Positions 11,442 to 21,208 of a DNA stretch of 64,000 nucleotides are shown piece by piece. The translations under genes were made by a program, and so were the position numbers. This DNA comes from Pseudomonadota bacterium. GTDB lineage: Bacteria > Pseudomonadota > Alphaproteobacteria > Rhizobiales > Beijerinckiaceae. Location: NCBI GenBank assembly GCA_023450615.1, contig JAEXGT010000011.1:27405-91404 (forward strand), written 5' to 3'. The stretch's first letter is position 1. Each line of letters starts with the position of its first letter. Under the pieces are notes generated by a model, which was given only the letters and a program-made list of their open reading frames with translations, made no database searches and had not been told where the DNA came from.

Positions 11442-12380
11442 CTATCCCTTGCGCTCGGAGAGCGTGAACCAGCCGATGCCGAGGATGACCAGGGCGGCGC
11501 CGAGCCAATCTGCGATTCCCACCGCATCGCCCAGGATCGCCATGGCGAGAATGATGGTGACCACGGGGCTGAGCATGCCGATGGTGGCATTGGCCTGGGG
11601 CGTGATCAGCTTCAGGGCTGCGCTCATGAAGAAGGACGGCAGCACCGTCGCGCCGAAGGCGAGCGCGAGGCTCAAACCCCACAAGGGGGCTGAGACGAAC
11701 AGGTTCTCGAAAGGATGCGTCGCCAGGAATTGCAGGATGACGGCCACGCCCGCCGCGCTCATGGCGATACAGGTGAACATCTGCGGACCGATCGTCATGA
11801 TCAGGGGCTTCGCCAGCAACTGATAGAGCGCGAAGGTGACGGCGGCGGCGAGCACGAAGAGCGTGCCCGTCATCGCGCTCGGTCCGAAGGCGGAAAAGTT
11901 CTGCACGAACATCAGCCCCAGGCCCGCATAGCTCACGGCGAAAGCAAGCAGCGCCTTCAGCTTGATGCGCTGGCGGAAGAAGGCCGCGCCGATGAGGACC
12001 ACGAAGAGAGGGTAGGTGAACAGGATCAGCCGCTCGAAATGCGCGGAGATGTATTCGAGCCCCTTGAAGTCGAGATAGCTCGACGTCCAGTAGCCGACGA
12101 GCCCGACGCCGATCATGCGCAGCCAAAGCTTTGCATCGGGCAGCTCTTTTCCGGCAGCCTTCATACTGCTGAAGGCATGGACGCCGATGACGAGGTAGAA
12201 GGGCAGGGCGAGGATCATGCGCAGGGCGAGCGTGGTCTCCGCATCGATCCCGTGCGCGTAGGCGAGCTTGATGAGAATGCTCTTGGTGGAAAACAGCGTG
12301 GCGCCCGCAGCCGCCAGGACATATCCCATATAGGGCGGGCGTTTGGTCTCTTGGGCCAGGGTCTCGGCGGAGGCGGTCAT
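11442..12380 (-). CDS. DMT-family (EamA) transporter
   Basis: 312 residues. Start chosen at MTASAETLAQETKRPP (12380), which has GGAAGGAA in front; the longer frame adds 23 unlikely residues. About ten hydrophobic segments are arranged as two EamA repeats, with the typical opening YVLAAAGATLFSTKSILIKLAY and the end of the second repeat GDAVGIADWLGAALVILGI. Family members export small metabolites such as amino acids or nucleotides. The substrate cannot be told from sequence. Confidence 0.85.
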   Translation of the reverse strand: MTASAETLAQETKRPPYMGYVLAAAGATLFSTKSILIKLAYAHGIDAETTLALRMILALPFYLVIGVHAFSSMKAAGKELPDAKLWLRMIGVGLVGYWTSSYLDFKGLEYISAHFERLILFTYPLFVVLIGAAFFRQRIKLKALLAFAVSYAGLGLMFVQNFSAFGPSAMTGTLFVLAAAVTFALYQLLAKPLIMTIGPQMFTCIAMSAAGVAVILQFLATHPFENLFVSAPLWGLSLALAFGATVLPSFFMSAALKLITPQANATIGMLSPVVTIILAMAILGDAVGIADWLGAALVILGIGWFTLSERKG

Positions 12381-12510
12381 GCGAATTCCTTCCTCGCCAC
12401 CTTTTTCACAGAGCCGGGGAGGGCACAAGGCTTGCCCATCGCATCCCACCGTTGCGGTGAACGTGAGGCAAGGTTATGCCTTGGTCTCCGTCACCCAGGA
12501 GAGGCGTTTC

Positions 12511-13125
12511 ATGCCGGCCACCATTTCCAGCATCGCCGAACTCGAAGCGCTCTATGGGCTTCCGTCAGAGGCCTCGTTCCTGAAGGAAGTCGACCGCATC
12601 ATTCCCGAATACCGCGCCTTCATCGAGGCCGCTCCCTTCGTGGCGTTGGCGACCCGCGGGCCGGAGGGGCTCGACTGCTCGCCGCGCGGCGACGGCGCGG
12701 GCTTCGTGCATGTCGAGAACGACACGACCCTGCTGATGCCGGACCGGCGCGGCAACAACCGCATCGATTCGCTCCGCAACATCGTGCGCGATCCGAAAGT
12801 CGCGCTGCTCTTCCTGATCCCCGGCATCGGCGAGACGCTGCGGGTGAACGGCCATGCGGTGATTTCCGTCGAACCCGGCCTCCTGGAAAGTTTCGCAGTC
12901 GACGGCAAGGCCCCGAAATCCATCATCAGGATCACGGTCGAATCGGTGTTCTTCCAATGCGCCCGCGCGATCCTGCGCTCGGAATTGTGGAACCCGCAGA
13001 AGCATGTGGCGCGAAAAGACCTGCCGAGCGCCGGGCAGATCCTGGCGGCTGTCACCCAGAACCGCTTCGACGGCGAAGCCTATGACAAGGCCCTGCCGGA
13101 GCGGCAGAAAACAACTCTCTACTGA
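12511..13125 (+). CDS. Pyridoxamine 5'-phosphate oxidase family flavoprotein
   Basis: 204 residues, a split-barrel FMN-binding fold of the MSMEG_1061 type. Start ATG 12511 has AGGAGAGG in front. Visible features are RAFIEAAPFVALATRGPEGLDCSPRGD (the first strands, given here in part as AAPFVALATRG and CSPRGD), LLMPDRRGNNRIDSL, and the ISVEPGLL strand. Family members reduce or oxidise diverse substrates and the specific reaction is unknown. It runs the same way as ridA 95 bases downstream and divergent from the DMT gene. Confidence 0.82.
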   Translation: MPATISSIAELEALYGLPSEASFLKEVDRIIPEYRAFIEAAPFVALATRGPEGLDCSPRGDGAGFVHVENDTTLLMPDRRGNNRIDSLRNIVRDPKVALLFLIPGIGETLRVNGHAVISVEPGLLESFAVDGKAPKSIIRITVESVFFQCARAILRSELWNPQKHVARKDLPSAGQILAAVTQNRFDGEAYDKALPERQKTTLY

Positions 13126-13220
13126 GCCCGTTGCCGATCCGGTCTGCCTCACGCTACCCCTTGACCATCGGGGGTTACCCGTTGGAGAAGCAGAGGCAGT
13201 CTTCTTGAAAGGGGCACATC

Positions 13221-13571
13221 ATGACCATTCAACGCATCAAGTCCGGTCCCCGCATGAGCGGCGCCGTCGTTCACGGCAACACGGTCTATCTCGCAGGCCA
13301 GGTCGCCAACCAGACCGCCGGCAAGAGCGTCACCGAGCAGACGCAGGAAATCCTGTCCATCATCGATGGCCTGCTGGCCGAGGCCGGCACGGACAAGTCG
13401 AAGCTCCTGATGGTCAATATCTGGCTGACCGACATGAGCACGTTCCAGGAGATGAACGCCGTGTGGGACGCCTGGGTTTCCGCTGGCAACACGCCCGCCC
13501 GCGCCACCGTCGAGGCGAAGCTGGCCGCTCCTCACTTCAAGGTCGAGATCGCCGTCATCGCGGCGAAGTAA
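13221..13571 (+). CDS. RidA/YjgF family protein
   Basis: 116 residues. Rid proteins hydrolyse reactive enamine/imine intermediates made by PLP enzymes. NTVYLAGQVANQ, LLAEAGTDKSKLLMVNIWLTD and NTPARATVEAKLA match the family, and Arg in PARATVEAKLA is the substrate-carboxylate residue. Glu in the C-terminal VEIAVIA strand is also present. It may belong to a Rid subgroup other than the archetypal RidA. A shared terminator follows. Confidence 0.88.
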   Translation: MTIQRIKSGPRMSGAVVHGNTVYLAGQVANQTAGKSVTEQTQEILSIIDGLLAEAGTDKSKLLMVNIWLTDMSTFQEMNAVWDAWVSAGNTPARATVEAKLAAPHFKVEIAVIAAK

Positions 13572-13588
13572 TCTCTTCCAGACAAAAA

Positions 13589-13619
13589 GAAGCGGGCCGA
13601 AAGCCCGCTTCAATCTTTT
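13589..13619. terminator. Bidirectional terminator between ridA-like and BA14K genes
   Basis: Stem GAAGCGGGC / GCCCGCTTC with a small loop. The plus side continues CAATCTTTTC; on the minus strand the stem is followed by TTTTTG. It serves two convergent genes. Confidence 0.75.
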
Positions 13620-13634
13620 CAGAGCCTCGCGCTC

Positions 13635-14084
13635 TTACGGGCAGGAGCGGCGAATGCCGTCATAGCCCAGATAGGTGCCGGAGGCCGGGTCATAGGACCT
13701 GAAGCGCTGGGCGCAGTAAGCGGCGGCGTTGCCGCGATAAGCGGGAGCGGCCTGAGCCTGCGAATTGGCGATGGCGCCGCCAATGATGGCGCCGGTGGCA
13801 AGACCCAGGGCACCCGCGGCCAGAGCATCGCCACGATCACGGCGGTAGCCGTAGCGAGGCCCGCCATAGTAACGGCGGCCATAATAGCGACGGTCCCCAT
13901 AACGCGGGCCGGGACGGTAATAGCGGCGGTACTGCACGTAATCGGATTTCACGTCGCCCTTCTGAATAGCAGCGACGAGTTCATTCACAGGCGCTTTCTG
14001 CACTTCGGCCGCGGATGCAGGCGCGGTGAAAGCCGCGGTGCCGAGCGCCGCCGTCGCAGCAAGAGCCATCAACATCTTACGCAT
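13635..14084 (-). CDS. BA14K family secreted protein
   Basis: 149 residues. A signal peptide ends near ASAAE (about residue 26). The middle is a Tyr/Arg/Gly-rich low-complexity stretch (RRYYRPGPRYGDRRYYG), followed by a Gly/Ala hydrophobic segment (ALAAGALGLATGAIIGGAI) and a C-terminal BA14K-like module with AAYCAQRFRSYDPASGTY and a final Cys. Known from Brucella as an immunoreactive 14-kDa protein with lectin-like properties. An AAGGAG site precedes the ATG. The role here is unknown. Confidence 0.85.
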   Translation of the reverse strand: MRKMLMALAATAALGTAAFTAPASAAEVQKAPVNELVAAIQKGDVKSDYVQYRRYYRPGPRYGDRRYYGRRYYGGPRYGYRRDRGDALAAGALGLATGAIIGGAIANSQAQAAPAYRGNAAAYCAQRFRSYDPASGTYLGYDGIRRSCP

Positions 14085-14166
14085 AAGCTAACTCCTTGAA
14101 GGGTTTCCAGCGTTGTGAAGCGAACGCATCACGCAAGGTGTCGTTCCCTAGCGTGGCCATTTTTGC

Positions 14167-14943
14167 CTATGGGCTCTCGCGAAAACGTGAGGTGGTGCCG
14201 GTTCGCACGGCCCGGCTGCGCTTTTCCGGTATTGCAGCGCTTGTCTCATGTATCCGACCCTGTCCAGTAGGGCAGAGATCGAGAATGGCGCAACGCCTGC
14301 AGGCCGGATTGGTGAAGAAGCAGCAGCGCTGGCCGTGAAGCATCATCACCTCGTGATTGTCATAGATTGCCTGCGCGTCCCAGTCCGGCGGGAGGAGGGC
14401 GAAGAGCGCCGCATGGGATGGGCCGACCGCTACATTGCTCGCGATGAGGCCCGTGCGCACTGCGACACGATGATGATGCGAATCCACCGGGAGGGCCGCT
14501 TTTCGCAACGTCGAAAAGGACAGAACGGCTGCGCTCGTTTTCGGCCCGATTCCGGGAATGGTCTCGAGCCAGGCCCGCGCTTCCTCCACCGGCATATCCG
14601 TCAGAAAATCGAGGGAGAGGGCGCCGTGCCGCTCTTCGATGGCGCGCAGCACCGCCTGCAGGCGCGGTGCCTTCTGCTCCGGCCATGTCACGCCCTGGAT
14701 GGTCTCTTCCACATCCTCCGTCGGAGCGGTCATCAGCGCGCTCCAATCGGCATAGCGCACCCGCAACGCTTTATACGCGCGACCTGAATCCGCGTTGCGG
14801 GTGCGATGCGACAGGAGCGAGGAGATCAGCTCGCTCAATGGATCGAGAGTGTGAAAGTAGGGAATCGGACAGCCATAGACCGCGCAAAGACGCTCGTGGA
14901 TCGCAAGCGCCTTCGATTTCAGATCCTGGAGCTCCGGATTCAT
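14167..14943 (-). CDS. Endonuclease III-like DNA glycosylase (HhH-GPD, 4Fe-4S)
   Basis: 258 residues. The helix-hairpin-helix reads IPGIGPKTSAAVLSF with the catalytic Lys, and the catalytic Asp is in VDSHHHRV. The iron-sulfur loop is intact: CFFTNPACRRCAILDLC gives the C-X6-C-X2-C-X5-C spacing. So it should be a working base-excision glycosylase/AP lyase. It differs from the standard Nth in LSHRTRNADSGRAYKAL replacing the usual LSAQATD region and has a basic C-terminal extension of about 30 residues, so it may be a second Nth-type enzyme with another substrate range. Confidence 0.85.
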   Translation of the reverse strand: MNPELQDLKSKALAIHERLCAVYGCPIPYFHTLDPLSELISSLLSHRTRNADSGRAYKALRVRYADWSALMTAPTEDVEETIQGVTWPEQKAPRLQAVLRAIEERHGALSLDFLTDMPVEEARAWLETIPGIGPKTSAAVLSFSTLRKAALPVDSHHHRVAVRTGLIASNVAVGPSHAALFALLPPDWDAQAIYDNHEVMMLHGQRCCFFTNPACRRCAILDLCPTGQGRIHETSAAIPEKRSRAVRTGTTSRFRESP

Positions 14944-15125
14944 GAGCCTTCAAGTCGGATGACGACTCGCCGGTTCCATAAGCTTCAGAGGTATCGCTCG
15001 GAAGCATCGTCCGCTTGTGTGCGGCGAACCGCCAGCCTATATGGAGGCCAAGTGAGGACGGCCTCCCCCAGCCTTCTGGGACGATCGTTCGGGACGACCC
15101 GAACTTTTCCCATTGGGGGTTTTTC

Positions 15126-15560
15126 ATGCGCACGACACGCGACCGTATCCGTCACGCCATCAGCTTCGAAATCATCGGCCTTGCCATCGTCACGCCCCTC
15201 GGCGCGTGGGTTTTCGGCATGCCCATGCACGATATCGGCGTGATCGGCCTGATCAGTGCGACCATCGCCACGATCTGGAACTACATCTACAATCTCGGCT
15301 TCGACCACGTCATGCAGCGGGTGAGGGGGAGCACGCTGAAAACCACGCCGATCCGCGTGGCGCACGCAGTGCTGTTCGAGGGCGGACTTTTGTTTATCCT
15401 TCTGCCCCCGATTGCCTGGTATCTCGACATCAGCCTGTGGCAGGCCTTCGTGATGGATGTGTCGTTCGCCCTTTTCTATATGGGCTACGCTTTCGTCTTC
15501 AACTGGGCCTATGACCGCCTCTTTCCGTTGCCGGAATGGCAGGAGCTGGAAGCGGCCTAA
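15126..15560 (+). CDS. PACE-family multidrug efflux transporter
   Basis: 144 residues with four hydrophobic segments in two BTP repeats. Each repeat opens with an R..HA..FE signature: RHAISFEIIGLA (about residue 9) and RVAHAVLFEGGLL (about 79). This is the pattern of proteobacterial antimicrobial compound efflux proteins such as AceI, which export chlorhexidine-like cations and in some cases diamines. Start ATG 15126 follows GGGGGTTTTTC. Single gene, convergent with hslU. Confidence 0.88.
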   Translation: MRTTRDRIRHAISFEIIGLAIVTPLGAWVFGMPMHDIGVIGLISATIATIWNYIYNLGFDHVMQRVRGSTLKTTPIRVAHAVLFEGGLLFILLPPIAWYLDISLWQAFVMDVSFALFYMGYAFVFNWAYDRLFPLPEWQELEAA

Positions 15561-15569
15561 AGGCCGTGA

Positions 15570-15591
15570 TGCGGCGCCGCACGGCGCCGCA
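15570..15591. terminator. GC hairpin between PACE gene and hslU
   Basis: TGCGGCGCC / GGCGCCGCA stem with a four-base loop between the two convergent stops. No T-run on either side, so a role in ending transcription is uncertain. Confidence 0.4.
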
Positions 15592-15602
15592 TGCCTGTCC
15601 GG

Positions 15603-16913
15603 TCAGAGAATGAACCGGCTCAGATCCGTGTTCTTCGCAAGCGTCTCCACCTCGCCGCGCACGTAAGCGCCGTCGATGGTCACGGTCTCGCCGGAGCGAT
15701 CGGGCGCGGTGAAGGACACATCGTCGAGCACGCGCTCCAGCACGGTCTGCAAACGGCGCGCGCCGATATTCTCGACCGTGTTGTTCACCTCCACCGCCAC
15801 CTGTGCCAAGGCGTCGATGGAATCGTCCGTGAACACCAGATCCACGCCTTCCGTTTGCATCAGCGCGACGGATTGCTTGATGAGGCTTGCTTCCGTCTCG
15901 GTGAGGATGCGCTTGAAATCCTCGACCGTGAGCGGCGACAGCTCCACGCGGATCGGCAGGCGGCCCTGCAATTCAGGCAGCAGATCAGACGGCTTCGACA
16001 CATGGAATGCGCCCGACGCGATGAAGAGGATATGGTCGGTCTTCACCGACCCGTATTTCGTGGACACCGTCGTGCCTTCGATCAGCGGCAGCAGATCGCG
16101 CTGCACGCCTTCGCGCGACACGTCCGCACCGGTGCGGCCCTCGCGTCCGGCGATCTTGTCGATCTCGTCGAGGAAGACGATGCCGTTGTTCTCCACCTGA
16201 CGCAGCGCCTCCTGCACGATGGCGTCCTGGTCGAGCATCTTGTCGGCCTCTTCCGTCACCAGAGGCTCATAGGCTTCCTGCACGGTGGTGCGGCGCGTCT
16301 TGCGCTGTCCGCCGAAAGCCTTGCCGAACATGTCGGAAAGATTGATCGCGCCGACCGATGCGCCCGGCATGCCGGGGATCTCGAACATGGGCATGCCGCC
16401 CCCGCCCGATTGCTGCAGCTCGATCTCGATCTCCTTGTCGTCGAGTTCGTTGTTGCGCAATTTCTTGCGGAAGGAATCGCGCGTGGCGGCGCTCGCCGTC
16501 GAGCCCACGAGCGCATCGAGCACGCGCTCTTCCGCCGCGATGTGAGCTTTCGCCTGAACCTGACGGCGGCGCTCATCCTTCACGAGCCCGATGCCGATCT
16601 CCACCAGATCGCGCACGATCTGCTCCACGTCGCGGCCCACATAGCCGACCTCCGTGAACTTCGTCGCCTCGACCTTGATGAAAGGCGCATTGGCGAGCTT
16701 GGCGAGACGGCGGGAAATCTCCGTCTTGCCGCAGCCTGTCGGGCCGATCATCAGAATGTTCTTCGGCGCGACTTCCTCGCGGAGCGAGCCTTCGAGCTGC
16801 TGACGCCGCCAGCGGTTGCGAAGCGCAATCGCGACGGCGCGCTTCGCGTCGTTCTGGCCAACGATGTAACGGTCGAGTTCGGAAACGATTTCGCGGGGGG
16901 AGAAATTGGTCAT
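15603..16913 (-). CDS. hslU: ATP-dependent protease ATPase subunit HslU
   Basis: 436 residues, normal length. AAA+ unfoldase that feeds HslV. Begins [25 protein letters not shown]; Walker [10 protein letters not shown]; Walker [11 protein letters not shown]; a Gly/Met-rich segment [15 protein letters not shown] in the intermediate domain; C-terminus DLSRFIL, the tail that docks into HslV pockets. Its start overlaps the stop of the membrane-protein gene upstream (ATGA), so it is co-translated with that gene rather than directly with hslV. Confidence 0.97.
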   Translation of the reverse strand: MTNFSPREIVSELDRYIVGQNDAKRAVAIALRNRWRRQQLEGSLREEVAPKNILMIGPTGCGKTEISRRLAKLANAPFIKVEATKFTEVGYVGRDVEQIVRDLVEIGIGLVKDERRRQVQAKAHIAAEERVLDALVGSTASAATRDSFRKKLRNNELDDKEIEIELQQSGGGGMPMFEIPGMPGASVGAINLSDMFGKAFGGQRKTRRTTVQEAYEPLVTEEADKMLDQDAIVQEALRQVENNGIVFLDEIDKIAGREGRTGADVSREGVQRDLLPLIEGTTVSTKYGSVKTDHILFIASGAFHVSKPSDLLPELQGRLPIRVELSPLTVEDFKRILTETEASLIKQSVALMQTEGVDLVFTDDSIDALAQVAVEVNNTVENIGARRLQTVLERVLDDVSFTAPDRSGETVTIDGAYVRGEVETLAKNTDLSRFIL

Positions 16914-17986
16914 GATGCTGAAAGAATGGGGTGTGGCAACCGTTGTGCAAGATGGGCGGGAAGAAGTCTCAAGAGGGCCGTTCGCACCGGACGCCAGCCC
17001 GCGCTGAGCAGAAGCACGAAGGCGCCAAGAGCGAGCAGGGTGGCGGGCATGGTCTGATCCGCGAAGCCGACTTGGCTGATCAGGGATGCGAAAGCGTAAC
17101 CGGCATAGGCAAGGCCGGAAACCAGGATGGCGCGGCGGTCGATGATGACCGCCACGACGGCAAGCAGTCCGAATATTACAAGGACGGCCACGGCTGTTCC
17201 CACCTGGGTCATGCGTTCATCGCTGACGAATTGCATGATGACCGGGTGAACGATCAGCGGCGCGGCCAAAAGATGCAGCCAGAACGCGATGTCGTTGCGG
17301 CGCGTGACGCGATCGGGATCGGACAGGTCGAAGCGCATCGCCAAGGCGAAGACGGCGCAGCCTGAACCGAAGATGGCAAGCGCAATGCTTCCTTCAGGAG
17401 CGTTCGGAAACAGCGCGAATACAAGTCCAACCGTCGCGACGACCAACGCGGCAGCGCCTGCGGCAATGGTGATCGGCACGCGGAAGCGCCAATAGTGCAG
17501 GGCGCTCATCCCGGCTGTGATGAGGCCCGCCATGGTAAAGACCCATCGACGCCCCTCACCGAAACCCCAACTGCTGAGGCTTCCGCTGGTCTCCATAACT
17601 CCCATCGAAAGCCATGTCAGGAGAAGTCCTGCCGTTTCGAAGACAGCGACCGCGAAGAGCGCAAGAAGCGCGATGCTCGGCAGCGCCATGCGCCGACGGC
17701 GGGTGAAGAATTCTGCGAGAAGCCAGGAGGCAATGGCCAGCATTCCCCACTCGGCCGCAGGATTGTAGAGCGACCCGAAATACCCAAGCGCCCCCAGGAA
17801 CAGCCCCAGTCCCAGCGTCACGAAAATATCGCTGAAGCCGGTGACGAAGCGCAGCTTCTCGTCGTCCTTCGGCTCAGGGACCATCTGGGCGGCCATGTCG
17901 CGGGCGAGATTGCGCAGGTTCGTTACCTGCTCTTTCGTCACAATGCCTCGGACAATTCCCTGTTCGAGGACGGCATCGGTGATCAT
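16910..17986 (-). CDS. Polytopic membrane protein between hslV and hslU, function unknown
   Basis: 358 residues. About 65 polar N-terminal residues carry a helix ([17 protein letters not shown]), followed by about ten hydrophobic segments, with a final amphipathic Arg/His-rich tail. I do not recognise a family with confidence; the architecture is like DUF2157-type membrane proteins. It overlaps hslV upstream and hslU downstream, both as ATGA, so the three are one tightly coupled transcription unit. Composition is like its neighbours, so recent transfer is not obvious. Confidence 0.75.
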   Translation of the reverse strand: MITDAVLEQGIVRGIVTKEQVTNLRNLARDMAAQMVPEPKDDEKLRFVTGFSDIFVTLGLGLFLGALGYFGSLYNPAAEWGMLAIASWLLAEFFTRRRRMALPSIALLALFAVAVFETAGLLLTWLSMGVMETSGSLSSWGFGEGRRWVFTMAGLITAGMSALHYWRFRVPITIAAGAAALVVATVGLVFALFPNAPEGSIALAIFGSGCAVFALAMRFDLSDPDRVTRRNDIAFWLHLLAAPLIVHPVIMQFVSDERMTQVGTAVAVLVIFGLLAVVAVIIDRRAILVSGLAYAGYAFASLISQVGFADQTMPATLLALGAFVLLLSAGWRPVRTALLRLLPAHLAQRLPHPILSAS

Positions 17987-18534
17987 AGGTCGAGGCTTTC
18001 TATAACAATATTGCTATTGGTATAGACGCATATCTCAGCTGCGATGGAAAGCGAACGGCGGACAATGGCTTCCGCATCCATGTCGGTGTCGGCGAGCGCT
18101 CTTGCTGCGGCGAGCGCGTAATTGCCGCCCGAGCCGATGGCCATGATGCCGTTTTCAGGCTCCAGCACGTCGCCCGCGCCGGAAAGCAGCAGGCCCACCT
18201 CCTTGTCGGCGACAAGCATCATCGCCTCCAGGCGGCGCAGGTAACGGTCCGTGCGCCAGTCCTTGGTCAGCTCCACGCAGGCGCGGGTAAGCTGGCCTGG
18301 ATATTGCTCGAGCTTGGCCTCAAGCCGCTCGAAGAGGGTGAAGGCATCCGCCGTGGAGCCCGCAAAGCCGCCGATCACCCCGCCCTTGGAGAGACGGCGG
18401 ACCTTGCGCGCATTGCCCTTCACCACCGTCTGGCCAAGGCTGACCTGCCCGTCGCCGCCGATGACGACGCGGCCCCCTTTGCGGACCATGAGGATCGTGG
18501 TGGCATGCATGCGGGGGGTGGCGTCTTCGGACAC
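17983..18534 (-). CDS. hslV: ATP-dependent protease peptidase subunit HslV
   Basis: 183 residues. Thr protease of the HslUV complex. The mature nucleophile is the first Thr in [12 protein letters not shown] (residue 12), so a short N-terminal propeptide must be removed. [32 protein letters not shown] and the [20 protein letters not shown] motif are intact. The GTG start at 18534 is preferred over the ATG eight codons later because of the family's usual length. Divergent from hisB, an arrangement common in the order. Confidence 0.96.
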   Translation of the reverse strand: MSEDATPRMHATTILMVRKGGRVVIGGDGQVSLGQTVVKGNARKVRRLSKGGVIGGFAGSTADAFTLFERLEAKLEQYPGQLTRACVELTKDWRTDRYLRRLEAMMLVADKEVGLLLSGAGDVLEPENGIMAIGSGGNYALAAARALADTDMDAEAIVRRSLSIAAEICVYTNSNIVIESLDL

Positions 18535-18673
18535 GAGGAGAACTCCAGCGGACGGGGAGGGAAAGCCTTACGAACCCTGACTTAATCACTCCGGCTCCAA
18601 AAGCAACGCGGGTAGCGTTTCTCGCGCACTCTTGCTAGAAGGCCTTCGTCTCATTCTCCGAAAAAGGACATTC

Positions 18674-19264
18674 ATGATGCGCTCCGCGAGCGTCAGCCGT
18701 CGCACCGCCGAGACCGATGTCGCCGTGTCGATTGCCCTCGATGGCACCGGCAAGGCCGAGATCTCCACGGGGGTCGGCTTCCTCGACCATATGCTCGAAC
18801 TCTTTGCCCGACACGGTCTCTTCGACCTGACCGTGAAGGTGACGGGCGACCTGCATGTGGACCAGCATCATACGACGGAAGATACGGGCATCGCCCTGGG
18901 CCAGGCCATCCTGAAGGCGCTTGGCGACAAAAAGGGCATCACCCGCTACGCGGACATCCATCTGCCGATGGACGAGACGCTGACGCGCGTCGCCCTCGAC
19001 ATCTCGGGCCGTCCGTTCCTGGTCTTCCGCACGTCCTTCCCCACGGAGAAGATCGGCGTCTTCGACACCGAGCTGGTGCGCGAGTTCTTCCAGGCCTTCG
19101 CTGTGCAGGCAGGGCTGACCCTCCATGTGGAGACCCTCTACGGGGAGAACAGCCACCACATCGCCGAGAGCTGCTTCAAGGGTCTGGCACGGGCCTTGCG
19201 TCAGGCGGTGGCCGTGGACCCAAGGGAAGAGGGGCGCGTTCCCTCCACCAAGGGCACGCTCTAA
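18674..19264 (+). CDS. hisB: Imidazoleglycerol-phosphate dehydratase
   Basis: 196 residues, the monofunctional form. Sixth step of histidine synthesis. Start at ATG 18674 behind AAAAAGGA; the next ATG is in frame directly after. The Mn-binding motifs [28 protein letters not shown] and the second half [13 protein letters not shown] are intact. First gene of the his cluster, divergent from hslV. Confidence 0.97.
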   Translation: MMRSASVSRRTAETDVAVSIALDGTGKAEISTGVGFLDHMLELFARHGLFDLTVKVTGDLHVDQHHTTEDTGIALGQAILKALGDKKGITRYADIHLPMDETLTRVALDISGRPFLVFRTSFPTEKIGVFDTELVREFFQAFAVQAGLTLHVETLYGENSHHIAESCFKGLARALRQAVAVDPREEGRVPSTKGTL

Positions 19265-19281
19265 CTTAGCCAAGAGACACA

Positions 19282-19313
19282 TTGTCCGGCAGATCTTTCA
19301 CCTGCCCGGACAA
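19282..19313 (+). other. Hairpin between hisB and the DUF2628 gene
   Basis: TTGTCCGG / CCGGACAA pair around an inner CAG/CTG pair. No T-run. It could stabilise the upstream message or weakly attenuate; I cannot tell. Confidence 0.3.
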
Positions 19314-19332
19314 GGCTTGAGGAAACGACGCC

Positions 19333-19821
19333 ATGACCACCTATACCCTGCACCTCCCGCGCGATGCGCGGCCGGGTGATCCGGCGGCATTGGACGAGGC
19401 GGAACTCGTGAAGGATTCGTTCTCCTGGGGCGCATTCTTCTTCACGTTCCTGTGGTTCTTCTTCCATCGGCTCTGGCTCGCCGGGCTCGGCGTGCTGGTG
19501 CTCGTCTTCGCCTTCGGCGCGCTGATGCAGGTGCTGAACGTGCATGAAGCCGCCGGCACCGTCGCCGCGCTCCTTCTGCAGGTGCTGATCGGCCTGGAAG
19601 CCAACAGCCTCCGGCGCTGGACCCTTGCCCGCCGTGGATTCGCCCTTGTCGATGCGGTGACCGCCGCCGACCGGGACGAAGCCGAGGCCAAGGCGTTCGC
19701 CCGCTGGCTCTCACAACGTCCTGCCCCTGTCCGCGCTCCGGCCACCGTGCCGGTTCCCTCAACCCCTCGGAGGATCGATCCGGTGATCGGTCTCTTCCCC
19801 GATGCGGAGCGTCCCCGGTGA
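19333..19821 (+). CDS. DUF2628 membrane protein
   Basis: 162 residues. A soluble start of about 27 residues leads into [22 protein letters not shown] (the family's SWGAFFF.P.W motif), then two or three hydrophobic segments, then a helical stretch [14 protein letters not shown] and a Pro-rich tail. It sits inside the his cluster and its stop overlaps the GTG start of hisH. This gene is often found at this place in the order; its role in histidine synthesis is not established. Confidence 0.85.
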   Translation: MTTYTLHLPRDARPGDPAALDEAELVKDSFSWGAFFFTFLWFFFHRLWLAGLGVLVLVFAFGALMQVLNVHEAAGTVAALLLQVLIGLEANSLRRWTLARRGFALVDAVTAADRDEAEAKAFARWLSQRPAPVRAPATVPVPSTPRRIDPVIGLFPDAERPR

Positions 19822-20468
19822 GCGTCGTCATCATCGATTACGGGTCCGGCAACCTGCACTCCGCCGCAAAAGCCTTTGAGCGCGCGGCCCGTGAGGCAGG
19901 CCTCGACGAGACCATTGCCGTTTCCTCAGACCCCGCCGCCGTCTCCAAGGCCGACCGGATCGTGCTGCCGGGCGTCGGCGCCTTTGCGGATTGCCGCCGC
20001 GGCCTCGATTCCGTACCCGGCATGGTGGAGATGCTGCAGCGCGTGGTGCGCGAGCAGGGGCGTCCCTTCCTCGGAATCTGCGTGGGCATGCAGCTCATGG
20101 CGACGCGCGGCCTCGAGCATACCACGAGCTACGGCCTCGACTGGATCCATGGCGACGTGAAAGCCATCGAGCCCAAGGACCCTTCCCTGAAGGTGCCGCA
20201 TATGGGCTGGAACACGCTGGAGCTGGCAAAGCCGCACCCGCTGCTGGACGGCATCCCGACCGGGCCTGACGGATTGCATGCCTATTTCGTGCATTCCTAT
20301 GCGCTCGAAGCCGCCGATCCATCGGACGTTGTCGCGACCACCGATTACGGCGGACCGGTGACGGCCATCGTTGGACGCGACAACATCGTCGGCACCCAAT
20401 TTCATCCTGAAAAGAGCCAGGCGCTCGGCCTCAAGCTCATCGCCAATTTCCTAAGGTGGCGCCCGTGA
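19818..20468 (+). CDS. hisH: Imidazole glycerol phosphate synthase, glutaminase subunit
   Basis: 216 residues, class I glutamine amidotransferase. GTG start overlapping the preceding stop. Nucleophile Cys in [11 protein letters not shown]; the His/Glu pair in [10 protein letters not shown] completes the triad. LPGVGAF loop present. Works with HisF to make imidazole glycerol phosphate and AICAR. Confidence 0.97.
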   Translation: MSVVIIDYGSGNLHSAAKAFERAAREAGLDETIAVSSDPAAVSKADRIVLPGVGAFADCRRGLDSVPGMVEMLQRVVREQGRPFLGICVGMQLMATRGLEHTTSYGLDWIHGDVKAIEPKDPSLKVPHMGWNTLELAKPHPLLDGIPTGPDGLHAYFVHSYALEAADPSDVVATTDYGGPVTAIVGRDNIVGTQFHPEKSQALGLKLIANFLRWRP

Positions 20469-21208
20469 TTCTTTATCCCGCAATCGATTTGAAGGAAGGC
20501 CGCTGCGTTCGCCTGATCCAGGGCGACATGGACCAGGCGACCGTGTTCAACGACAATCCGGCGGATCAGGCCGCGACCTTCGAGGCCCAAGGTTTCGAGT
20601 GGCTGCACGTGGTCGATCTCGACGGCGCCTTCGCGGGCAAGCCGATGAATGCATCGGCTGTCGAGGAGATCCTCAAGCGCGTGAAAATTCCCGTGCAGCT
20701 CGGCGGCGGCATTCGCGACATGAAAACCGTCGAGGGCTGGCTCGCGAAGGGCGTCTCCCGCGTGATCATCGGCACCGCCGCCGTGCGCGATCCCGCCTTC
20801 GTGCGTGAAGCGGCGCGTCTCCATCCGGGCAAGATCGCCGTCGGCATCGACGCGAAGGACGGGCTCGTCGCCGTGGAGGGCTGGGCGCAGACCTCGACCT
20901 TGTCGGCGGAAGAACTCGGCCGCCGTTTTGAGGATGCGGGCGTCGCCGCCATCATCTACACGGACATTGCCCGCGACGGCATTCTCAAAGGGCTCAACTT
21001 CCCGATGACGCTGGGCCTCGCCCGCGCCGTCTCGATTCCGGTCATCGCCTCGGGCGGCCTCGCCTCCATGGCCGATATCGAGCGCCTGACGCAACCCGAT
21101 TGCGCTGTGCTCGATGGCGCCATCTCCGGCCGCGCGCTCTATGACGGCCGCATCGATTCGGAAGAAGCGCTGGCGCTCCTGAAGTCCACGCGCAAGGAAA
21201 ATGCCTGA
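20465..21208 (+). CDS. hisA: ProFAR isomerase HisA
   Basis: 247 residues, a TIM barrel. Start set at GTG 20465 ([12 protein letters not shown]), which overlaps the hisH stop as GTGA and has AAGG eight bases upstream; a GTG three codons earlier is also possible. The two half-barrel Asp residues are in PAIDLKEG and [22 protein letters not shown] and [12 protein letters not shown] phosphate loops are clear. Confidence 0.96.
   Translation: MILYPAIDLKEGRCVRLIQGDMDQATVFNDNPADQAATFEAQGFEWLHVVDLDGAFAGKPMNASAVEEILKRVKIPVQLGGGIRDMKTVEGWLAKGVSRVIIGTAAVRDPAFVREAARLHPGKIAVGIDAKDGLVAVEGWAQTSTLSAEELGRRFEDAGVAAIIYTDIARDGILKGLNFPMTLGLARAVSIPVIASGGLASMADIERLTQPDCAVLDGAISGRALYDGRIDSEEALALLKSTRKENA

Noticed and set aside
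15591..17057. 488-residue open frame antisense to hslU
   Set aside because: hslU motifs are decisive on the other strand.
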